Source: JAPHTQ01 sp046484535
GTDB lineage: Bacteria > Pseudomonadota > Gammaproteobacteria > Thiohalomonadales > Thiohalomonadaceae
Reading direction: 5' to 3'
Assembly: GCA_046484535.1 (NCBI GenBank)
Contig: JAWOIT010000088.1
Coordinates: 1 to 12,441, forward strand
DNA length: 12,441 nucleotides
Position 1 is the stretch's first letter; each line of letters starts with the position of its first letter. Of the stretch, positions 6,305 to 12,441 are shown in pieces. The notes under the pieces were generated by a model, which saw only the letters and a list, made by a program, of their open reading frames with translations, was not told where the DNA came from and did no database searches. Made by a program: the position numbers and the translations under genes.

Positions 6305-8569
6305 ATGACAACCGTATCCTCACCCAAATCCCGTAACTCTCTGAGCGGTAGCAGCACGACCCCGCGCCACCGTTGGCGTATGCTCAAGGACAAGTTGGCC
6401 CGCCACGGCGTTGCCGTCGGCGGGATCGGCGTCATTATCGCCATTGTTCTGATCTTCTTTTATCTGCTCTACGTGGTTTTTCCGCTCTTCATCCCTGCCG
6501 GCAGCGAGAAGGTGGCTGACTATGCCCTGCCCGGTGGCGGTGCGACCATGGCGCTGGATATCGAAGAGCGGTCGGAGATGGCGGTGCGCTACACGGCGGA
6601 AGGGGAGGCGGTCTTCTTCAATGCCGCTGACGGGACGGTTCGGGAGGCGCTCCCCCTGGTGCCCGAGGGCAATCGCGTAACGAGTATGGCGCGCGCCCTG
6701 ACCGGCAGTCCGTTAATGGCGTTGGGGCTGGATGACGGACGGGTGCAGATCGTTCGCCACCGCTTCAAGGTCAGTTACCCGAACGATGTGCGCACCCTGA
6801 CCCCGGAGATTGAGTTCCCCTATGGCCGGAAGCCGATTGAAATGCTGGAGCAGGCGGGGCCGATTACCCATCTGGCCATGCGCGACAATGAGGATCAACT
6901 GTTGATCGCCGCCGCCGACGGCGAAGGTCGTATCGCCCTTGAGCGCTTTGCCAAGCAAACCTCCTTTCTTAGTGATGAGGTGACCCTGGAGCGCGAATCG
7001 CTGCTTGTCGACGGGGTGGATATCCGGCCCGACCATATCCTGTTGGAGCCTTCGCAACAGCGGCTCTTTATCGCCTCGCGTGACGGTACGCTGTTGCACT
7101 ATGCGATCGATGGCGACTCCGTGCGCCTGCTCGAGCGGGTGATGTTGCTGGACAAAGGTGAACAGATGTCCAGCCTGCGCATGCTGGTCGGCGGCATCTC
7201 CCTGCTTGCAGGCAGCAGCAAGGGGAACGTGGTGCAGTGGTTCCCGGTGCGGGACGAGCATAACAATTACCACCTGATGCGTATCCGCCAGTTCCATTCG
7301 CAGGAGAGTGCGGTGAGCACGATCGCCGGCGAGGAGCGTCGCAAGGGCTTTCTGGTGGGGGACAAGAGCGGTCGCATCGGGGTCTATCATTCGACGGCGG
7401 AGCGCAACCTGCTGGTCGAACAGGTGTCCGACGCCCCCATCGTGCGCATCGCCAATGCGCCGCGATCCGATACCTATCTCGCCGAGGACGGTGAGGGGCG
7501 GCTGCACTTCTGGCGCGTGCACAATGAGCATCCGGAGATCTCCTGGTCGTCCATATGGGGAAAGGTCCACTATGAGGGGTATGCCGAACCGCGATATATC
7601 TGGCAGTCCTCCTCGGCGAGCAATGACTTCGAGCCCAAATTCAGCCTCACGCCGCTGGCCTTCGGCACCCTCAAGGCGGCCTTTTACGCCATGCTGATTG
7701 CGGTGCCGCTGGCGATCTTCGGCGCCATCTTCACCGCCTATTTCATGGCGCCGCGGATGCGCAAAGTGGTCAAACCGACCATTGAGATCATGGAGGCGCT
7801 GCCGACGGTCATCCTGGGCTTTCTCGCCGGTCTCTGGCTGGCGCCGGTATTGGAGAACTATCTGCCGGGCATCTTCGCGCTGTTGCTGATTATGCCGCTG
7901 GGGATCCTGGCCTTTGCCTATGGCTGGCAGCGCCTGCCGCGGGAACTGCGCAACCGCGTCCCGGACGGCTGGGAGGCGGCCATGTTGCTTCCGGTGGTGG
8001 TCTTTTTGGTCTGGCTGAGTATCCAGCTGAGTATACCGCTGGAGGAGTGGCTGTTCGGCGGCGACATGCGTGCCTGGCTGCATAACGAGACGGGGATCGG
8101 TTTCGATCAACGCAACTCCCTGGTGGTCGGTCTGGCGATGGGCTTTGCGGTGATCCCGACCATCTTCTCCATCGCCGAGGATGCCATTTTCAGCGTACCC
8201 AAGCACCTGACCTTCGGCTCGCTGGCGCTCGGGGCCACACCGTGGCAGACGATGATGCGCGTGGTCATCCTGACCGCCAGTCCCGGTATTTTCTCGGCGA
8301 TTATGATCGGGATGGGGCGTGCCGTGGGCGAGACCATGATCGTGTTGATGGCGACCGGCAACACACCGATTATGGACTTCAACATCTTCGAGGGCATGCG
8401 TACCCTCTCGGCCAACATCGCGGTGGAGATGCCGGAGTCCGAGGTGGGCAGCACCCACTATCGCGTGCTGTTCCTCGCCGCCCTGGTGCTCTTTATCTTC
8501 ACCTTCTTTTTCAACACCCTGGCGGAGCTTGTGCGTCAGCGCCTGCGCCGCAAATACAGCAGCCTGTAA
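6305..8569 (+). CDS. pstC: Phosphate ABC transporter permease PstC, long form
   Basis: This is an inner-membrane subunit that forms the phosphate channel together with PstA. It is 754 residues from ATG 6305, against about 320 in E. coli. After a first membrane helix (about 37-62) there is an insert of roughly 385 residues that is rich in short strands (repeats of the kind LLHYAIDGD, LLAGSSKGNVVQW, FLVGDKSGRIGVYHS), suggesting an extracytoplasmic beta-propeller-like domain. The canonical permease core then begins near 447 (LTPLAFGTLKAAFYAMLIAV). It has the EAA-type coupling loop FGSLALGATPWQTMMRVVIL near 636-655 and ends in a helix plus RQRLRRKYSSL. Long PstC is known in pseudomonads and relatives. 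ATG 6305 is chosen because in-frame TTG 6275 and ATG 6293 lie inside the Pho box/-10 region. There is no good Shine-Dalgarno. pstA begins 12 nt after the stop. Confidence 0.95.
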   Translation: MTTVSSPKSRNSLSGSSTTPRHRWRMLKDKLARHGVAVGGIGVIIAIVLIFFYLLYVVFPLFIPAGSEKVADYALPGGGATMALDIEERSEMAVRYTAEGEAVFFNAADGTVREALPLVPEGNRVTSMARALTGSPLMALGLDDGRVQIVRHRFKVSYPNDVRTLTPEIEFPYGRKPIEMLEQAGPITHLAMRDNEDQLLIAAADGEGRIALERFAKQTSFLSDEVTLERESLLVDGVDIRPDHILLEPSQQRLFIASRDGTLLHYAIDGDSVRLLERVMLLDKGEQMSSLRMLVGGISLLAGSSKGNVVQWFPVRDEHNNYHLMRIRQFHSQESAVSTIAGEERRKGFLVGDKSGRIGVYHSTAERNLLVEQVSDAPIVRIANAPRSDTYLAEDGEGRLHFWRVHNEHPEISWSSIWGKVHYEGYAEPRYIWQSSSASNDFEPKFSLTPLAFGTLKAAFYAMLIAVPLAIFGAIFTAYFMAPRMRKVVKPTIEIMEALPTVILGFLAGLWLAPVLENYLPGIFALLLIMPLGILAFAYGWQRLPRELRNRVPDGWEAAMLLPVVVFLVWLSIQLSIPLEEWLFGGDMRAWLHNETGIGFDQRNSLVVGLAMGFAVIPTIFSIAEDAIFSVPKHLTFGSLALGATPWQTMMRVVILTASPGIFSAIMIGMGRAVGETMIVLMATGNTPIMDFNIFEGMRTLSANIAVEMPESEVGSTHYRVLFLAALVLFIFTFFFNTLAELVRQRLRRKYSSL

Positions 8570-8581
8570 CGGAAGAGAGTT

Positions 8582-10246
8582 ATGTTCAACGATCTCAAAC
8601 AATGGTTCGGCAGCGGTAAGCCCTGGGTGTGGCTCAATGCGGGTGCGGTCAGCATCAGCATCGTGATGGTCGCGGCATTGCTGATCCTCATCGGTGTTCG
8701 CGGACTCGGCCATTTCTGGGCCAAGCCGATCATGGAGGCGGAGTACCATGCGCCGGACGGCAGTGTCAGCCGTCTTATCGGCGAGGTCCACGACAGCGAG
8801 GTGGTGCCGATCGAGCGAATTCAGGATCCCGGCCTCAAGGTGGAGGGAGCGCATACCGTCTCCCGTCTGTTGTTCAAGACAGGCAATCGCGACACCCTGG
8901 GGCTCGATTTTCGCTGGGTGGTGGAACCGCGTCTGGAGGATCGGCATTACCCGGATAAGCTGCTGGCAATCGAGCGCTACGAGTGGGGCAACTTTTATGG
9001 CTACCTTAAAGAGGTGCGCCGTGGGGGAGAGGTCGTTGCCGGCGGCGACGAGGCCTGGGAGGCGCTGCAGCCGCTAATCGAGCGGGCCGTTGAGCTACGT
9101 GGGCAGATCAAGGAGATCGAGCAGGGCGAGATCGGCACGATCAACTATCAGATTGAACAGTTGCGTCTGGACGAGCGGCGTCTTGAGTTGGACGAGGTCC
9201 CTGCAGGCAGTCCTGAATACCAGGCCATCGCCGAAGAGCGAGCGGTGCTGCAGCGCCAATACGAAGGGTTTCAAGCTCAGCTGCGTGAGCTTTATGAACA
9301 GATCGGCCGCGACAGCCTCACCGGCGTGGTGATGGACGGGCGTGAGGTGAATATCCCCCTCTCCCAGGTGGTTCGCGCCTACCGGCCGAATGAGATGAAT
9401 CTGCTGGAGAAGATCGGCTTCTACTTCGCCAAACTGTGGGAGTTCATCAGCGACGACCCGCGTGAGGCCAACACCGAAGGGGGCATCTTCCCGGCCATCT
9501 TCGGCACGGTGATGATGGTAATCCTGATGTCGATCTTCGTCACCCCCTTCGGCGTGATCGCCGCGGTCTATCTGCGTGAATACGCCAAGCAGGGGCCGCT
9601 GACCCGGCTGATCCGCATTGCGGTGAATAACCTCGCCGGGGTTCCCTCCATCGTCTACGGCGTATTCGGCCTGGGCTTTTTCGTCTACTTCCTCGGCGGC
9701 AATATCGATCAGTTGTTCTTCCCCGAGGCGCTGCCGGCACCGACCTACGGCACCGGCGGGCTGTTCTGGGCCTCGCTGACACTGGCGATCCTCACCCTGC
9801 CGGTGGTGATCGTGGCCACCGAGGAGGGGCTTTCCCGTATTCCACGTTCCATCCGCGAGGGCAGCCTGGCGCTAGGCGCGACCAAGGCCGAAACCCTCTG
9901 GCGCACGGTATTGCCCATGTCCAGCCCGGCAATGATGACCGGTCTTATCCTCGCCGTGGCTCGCGCCGCCGGTGAGGTGGCGCCGCTGATGCTGGTCGGG
10001 GTGGTCAAGCTGGCCCCCTCCCTGCCGCTGGACGGGAATGCCCCGTTCCTGCATCTTGACCGAAAATTTATGCACCTGGGCTTCCACATCTACGATGTCG
10101 GCTTTCAGAGTCCCAACGTGGAGGCCGCACGGCCGCTGGTTTACGCCACCGCACTGTTGCTGGTGCTGGTGATCGTCATGCTCAACCTGGCGGCGATCGG
10201 CATACGAAATCATCTGCGCGAGAAATACCGCGCACTGGAACACTAA
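8582..10246 (+). CDS. pstA: Phosphate ABC transporter permease PstA, long form
   Basis: This is the second phosphate permease subunit, 554 residues against about 296 in E. coli. A first membrane helix (about 17-45) is followed by an extracytoplasmic insert to about 300. Residues 160-243 of the insert form a charged heptad-like stretch (LIERAVELRGQIKEIEQGEI, RLDERRLELDE, RAVLQRQYEGFQAQLRELYE) that looks like a coiled coil. The permease core runs from about 300 (IFPAIFGTVMMVILMSIFV), with NNLAGVPSIVYGVFGLG at 349-365. The EAA loop REGSLALGATKAETLWRTVLP is at 425-445. It ends in a final helix and RNHLREKYRALEH. The start is supported by GGAAGAGAG ending 2 nt before ATG 8582. It sits between pstC (12-nt gap) and pstB (14-nt gap) in one operon. 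The insert probably pairs with that of PstC in the periplasm (inference). Confidence 0.95.
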   Translation: MFNDLKQWFGSGKPWVWLNAGAVSISIVMVAALLILIGVRGLGHFWAKPIMEAEYHAPDGSVSRLIGEVHDSEVVPIERIQDPGLKVEGAHTVSRLLFKTGNRDTLGLDFRWVVEPRLEDRHYPDKLLAIERYEWGNFYGYLKEVRRGGEVVAGGDEAWEALQPLIERAVELRGQIKEIEQGEIGTINYQIEQLRLDERRLELDEVPAGSPEYQAIAEERAVLQRQYEGFQAQLRELYEQIGRDSLTGVVMDGREVNIPLSQVVRAYRPNEMNLLEKIGFYFAKLWEFISDDPREANTEGGIFPAIFGTVMMVILMSIFVTPFGVIAAVYLREYAKQGPLTRLIRIAVNNLAGVPSIVYGVFGLGFFVYFLGGNIDQLFFPEALPAPTYGTGGLFWASLTLAILTLPVVIVATEEGLSRIPRSIREGSLALGATKAETLWRTVLPMSSPAMMTGLILAVARAAGEVAPLMLVGVVKLAPSLPLDGNAPFLHLDRKFMHLGFHIYDVGFQSPNVEAARPLVYATALLLVLVIVMLNLAAIGIRNHLREKYRALEH

Positions 10247-10260
10247 ACCTGGAGCAAGCG

Positions 10261-11097
10261 ATGAGTGAGTCAGCAGCCCCAACCCACGGCGTCAATATCA
10301 GCGCTATGCAGCGCGAACCGCGCCAGCGTCAGCTAAAGGATGAGAAGCTGAGCCTGGAGGTGAAGAACCTGAACCTCTTTTATGGCGAAAAACAGGCGCT
10401 GAAGGATGTGAATCTGCAGATCCCGCGCCAGCGCGTCTCCGCCTTTATCGGGCCTTCCGGTTGTGGCAAGTCGACCCTGCTGCGCTGTTTTAACCGTATG
10501 AACGACCTGGTCGACGGTGTGCGCATTGAGGGCAGCATCGAGCTGGACGGCGAGAACATGTATGACCGTAACGTCAACGTGGCGGAGCTGCGCCGTCGTG
10601 TCGGCATGGTGTTCCAAAAGCCCAACCCGTTTCCCAAGTCGATCTACGAGAACGTCGCCTATGGTCTTCGCATCATGGGCAGAAAAAGCCGCCGGGAGCT
10701 GGATGATGTGGTGGAGAAGGCTCTGCGCGGCGCGGCGCTCTGGGATGAGGTCAAGGATCGCCTGCACGACTCGGCGCTGGGTCTGTCCGGCGGTCAGCAG
10801 CAGCGTCTGGTGATCGCCCGCGCCATCGCCATCGAGCCCGAGGTACTGTTGTTGGACGAGCCGGCCTCGGCGCTGGACCCCATCTCCACCCTCAAAATCG
10901 AGGAGCTGATCTACGAGCTCAAGGATCGCTACACTATCGTGATTGTCACTCACAACATGCAACAGGCGGCGCGTGTTTCGGATTACACCGCCTTTATGTA
11001 CATGGGCGAACTGGTGGAGTTCGGGGACACCGATACCCTGTTTACCAACCCGAGCAAGAAGCAGACCGAAGACTACATTACCGGACGTTACGGTTAG
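10261..11097 (+). CDS. pstB: Phosphate ABC transporter ATP-binding protein PstB
   Basis: This is the cytoplasmic ATPase that powers PstC/PstA. It has 278 residues with every ABC motif intact: Walker A GPSGCGKST (64-72), Q-loop VFQKPNPFP (Q119), signature LSGGQQQR (175-182), Walker B VLLLDEP (195-201), D-loop SALD (203-206) and switch His231 in VTHNMQQAARVSD. The stretch KPNPFPKSIYENVAYG and the C-terminus TEDYITGRYG are specific to PstB within the ABC family. An N-terminal extension of about 30 polar residues precedes the domain. TGGAG at 10250-10254 gives a Shine-Dalgarno 6 nt before the ATG. Confidence 0.97.
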   Translation: MSESAAPTHGVNISAMQREPRQRQLKDEKLSLEVKNLNLFYGEKQALKDVNLQIPRQRVSAFIGPSGCGKSTLLRCFNRMNDLVDGVRIEGSIELDGENMYDRNVNVAELRRRVGMVFQKPNPFPKSIYENVAYGLRIMGRKSRRELDDVVEKALRGAALWDEVKDRLHDSALGLSGGQQQRLVIARAIAIEPEVLLLDEPASALDPISTLKIEELIYELKDRYTIVIVTHNMQQAARVSDYTAFMYMGELVEFGDTDTLFTNPSKKQTEDYITGRYG

Positions 11098-11126
11098 GCG
11101 CCCAAGCTGAAAGCGGAGAGAGCGAT

Positions 11127-11846
11127 ATGGACAACATTAACATCGGCCAACATATATCCCAGCAGTACAACGCCGAGCTGGAAGACATCCGCAACCGTGT
11201 CATGAGCATGGGCGGCCTGGTGGAGCAGCAGCTGAACGCTGCCATCAACGCCCTGGTCAACGGTGATGCGGAACTGGGCGAGAAAGTGATCAGCGGCGAC
11301 TACAAGGTCAACGCCATGGAAGTGGCCATCGACGAAGAGTGCAGCCGCGTACTGGCCCGTCGTCAGCCCGCCGCCAGCGACCTGCGCCTGATCGTGGCGG
11401 TAATTAAAACCATCACCGATCTTGAGCGTATCGGCGACCAGGCCGAGCGGGTCGGACGCATGGCGGTCAGACTGGCCGATGCGGAGATGAAACAGAGCCA
11501 GTTCGTCGAGCTCCAGCACATGGGCAACCATGTACGCCAGATGCTCAATGACGCCCTGGACGCTTTTGCCCGTATGGATGCCGAGGCGGCGCTCAATGCC
11601 GCCCGTGAGGACATCAAGGTGGACAAGGAATATGAGTCGCTGATGCGCCAACTCATCACCTTCATGATGGAAGACCCGCGAACCATCACCCGCGTACTGG
11701 ATGTCATGTGGGCGGCCCGCGCTCTTGAGCGCATCGGCGATCACGCCGGTAATATCTGCGAATATGTGATCTACCTGGTAATGGGCAAAGACGTGCGCCA
11801 CACCAGCCTGGATCAGATGGAGGAAGAGGTACGCAAGGAGCGCTAA
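11127..11846 (+). CDS. phoU: Phosphate signalling protein PhoU
   Basis: This is a cytoplasmic negative regulator that links Pst transport activity to PhoR and so represses the Pho regulon in high phosphate. It has 239 residues, all helical, built as two PhoU repeats. The metal-binding motifs are TDLERIGDQAERVG (97-110) and RALERIGDHAGNICE (198-212). It starts after a GGAGAG Shine-Dalgarno, 29 nt after pstB, and is the last gene of the pstCAB-phoU unit. The order is the classical one. Confidence 0.97.
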   Translation: MDNINIGQHISQQYNAELEDIRNRVMSMGGLVEQQLNAAINALVNGDAELGEKVISGDYKVNAMEVAIDEECSRVLARRQPAASDLRLIVAVIKTITDLERIGDQAERVGRMAVRLADAEMKQSQFVELQHMGNHVRQMLNDALDAFARMDAEAALNAAREDIKVDKEYESLMRQLITFMMEDPRTITRVLDVMWAARALERIGDHAGNICEYVIYLVMGKDVRHTSLDQMEEEVRKER

Positions 11847-11849
11847 ATG

Positions 11850-11946
11850 CCGCTCCCGCGCTAACCAAAGCCGCCCTTGGAGTACAGCTCTCGAGCTGTC
11901 AACACGACACGTGAAAGAAGCCACCTCAAGAGACGGACTCCAGTCG
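11850..11946 (+). repeat. Tandem palindrome-containing unit, copy 1
   Basis: About 97 bp that recurs 104 bp downstream without gaps (81 of 97 positions identical; 70 of 82 over the best part, 11865-11946). It contains a near-perfect dyad, ACAGCTC-TC-GAGCTGT (11884-11899). The unit starts 4 nt after the phoU stop codon. The repeat family is not identified. Confidence 0.85.
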
Positions 11947-11953
11947 CCCCAAT

Positions 11954-12050
11954 CCGCGCCAGTGCCAACCGAAGCTGCCCTTGGAGTACAGCTCTTGAGC
12001 TGTCAAAGCGACACGCGAACGAAATCACCTCAAGAGATGGACTTAAGTCG
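11954..12050 (+). repeat. Tandem palindrome-containing unit, copy 2
   Basis: Second copy of the 104-bp-period unit. The dyad ACAGCTC-TT-GAGCTGT lies at 11988-12003 and keeps both arms unchanged. An alternative pairing joins CTCTTGAG (11993-12000) with CTCAAGAG (12029-12036), perfect in this copy and with one mismatch in copy 1. No T-run follows, so it is not a classical terminator. Confidence 0.85.
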
Positions 12051-12163
12051 TGCTACCCGAAGCACTGCGGAAACGAATGATCTTCTTACCCCTTGCACTA
12101 GTGGCCTTATGCGACTGAATTGGTTAGTCTTTCAACAACACCAATAAGTCATGAAGGGCAACA

Positions 12164-12441
12164 ATGGCCAAGGTCAAACTCTCTGAACTCTTTTACGTCG
12201 ACGACTCCGGTATTCACGGCAAGGGACTGTTCGCCAAAAAGTCGCTCAAAAAAGGGAGTTACCTCGGCACCTACAAAGGCCCTGAAACCACCGACATGGA
12301 TACCGCCGGCCCCCATGTGCTGTGGGCCGAGCAGGACGACGGCACCTGGCTCGGGCGTGACGGGCGCAACCTCCTGCGCTACCTCAATCACAACGAAAAA
12401 CCCTGCTGCGAGTTCGACGGCTTCGACCTCTACGCCCTGCG
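12164..12441 (+). CDS. SET-domain protein, 5' part (runs off the window)
   Basis: The first 92 residues of a probable protein-lysine methyltransferase-like SET-domain protein. It opens with the SET start pattern GIHGKGLFAKKSLKKGSYLG (residues 17-36), continues with YKGPE, and reaches the cofactor-site segment NLLRYLNHNEKPCCEF (about 69-84), which corresponds to the usual RxxNHS region with Asn in place of Ser. Bacterial members are often about 130-160 residues, so roughly a third is missing beyond the window. AAGGG at 12154-12158, 5 nt before the ATG, supports the start. Substrate unknown; there is no evident link to phosphate uptake. Confidence 0.85.
   Translation, partial: MAKVKLSELFYVDDSGIHGKGLFAKKSLKKGSYLGTYKGPETTDMDTAGPHVLWAEQDDGTWLGRDGRNLLRYLNHNEKPCCEFDGFDLYAL

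Larger units (their letters stand above)
11847..12163. other. 317-nt non-coding stretch with a tandem repeat
   Basis: It holds the two tandem units described separately (11850-12053). The remaining 110 nt up to the SET gene show no clear terminator or promoter. Short open frames across it are in different frames in the two repeat copies, so they are not genes. Confidence 0.75.

Noticed and set aside
6713..8947. A 744-codon open frame on the minus strand opposite pstC and the start of pstA
   Set aside because: The plus-strand genes are unambiguous. The minus-strand translation is rich in His, Gln, Arg and Asp with no recognisable domain, as expected for the complement of GC-rich codons.
11850..12053. 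Tandem units as integron attC sites or a CRISPR array
   Set aside because: There are no GTTRRRY/RYYYAAC core sites and no integrase nearby. There are only two units, about 97 bp long, with 7-nt spacers, so neither an integron nor a CRISPR fits.
11877..12147. Small open frames across the tandem repeat after phoU
   Set aside because: The two repeat copies are read in different frames (the 104-bp period is not a multiple of three), so there is no conserved coding.

Overview
The window carries a phosphate-starvation (Pho/Pst) locus on the + strand, with a small block of unrelated housekeeping and hypothetical genes in the middle. Protein sequences and GC-rich coding regions point to a gammaproteobacterium. 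The PstS is of the Pseudomonas type, PstC and PstA are the long forms, and PhoB/PhoR are typical. The species cannot be named from the sequence; a free-living sulfur-bacterium-like or pseudomonad-like lineage is a guess.

Layout. 1-317: 3' part of phoB, whose reading frame appears broken near position 57. 335-1639: phoR. 1654-1709: four 11-bp-phased PhoB half-sites and a -10 element ahead of pstS (1749-2720), which ends in a strong, near-symmetrical hairpin terminator (2749-2774). 2778-6304: an interposed block with a small PilZ-like gene (-), a spermidine-synthase-like gene (-), a YgjP-type metallopeptidase gene (+), and two small genes I do not recognise (5044-5373 on - and 5491-5829 on +). 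Two inverted copies of a 77-bp palindromic repeat (3204-3280 and 6041-6117) bracket the last four of these. 6264-6297: a near-perfect Pho box and -10 element, followed by pstC, pstA, pstB and phoU (6305-11846), closely spaced and probably one operon. 11850-12053: two tandem copies of a roughly 100-bp unit with a strong palindrome. 12164 to the end: the 5' part of a SET-domain protein gene.

How it works together. PhoR senses phosphate status through the Pst transporter and PhoU, and phosphorylates PhoB. PhoB then activates the two Pho-box promoters seen here. PstS captures periplasmic phosphate and PstC/PstA/PstB import it. PhoU couples transport to PhoR inhibition. The binding-protein gene is physically and transcriptionally separated from the permease/ATPase genes, and each part has its own Pho box.

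I see no CRISPR array, tRNA, rRNA, phage gene or transposase, and nothing that I can defend as a wholly new system. The observations most worth checking are the predicted leaderless start of pstC, the paired palindromic repeats flanking the interposed genes, the tandem palindromic unit after phoU, the phoB frame break, and the spermidine-synthase homologue lacking the usual catalytic motif.
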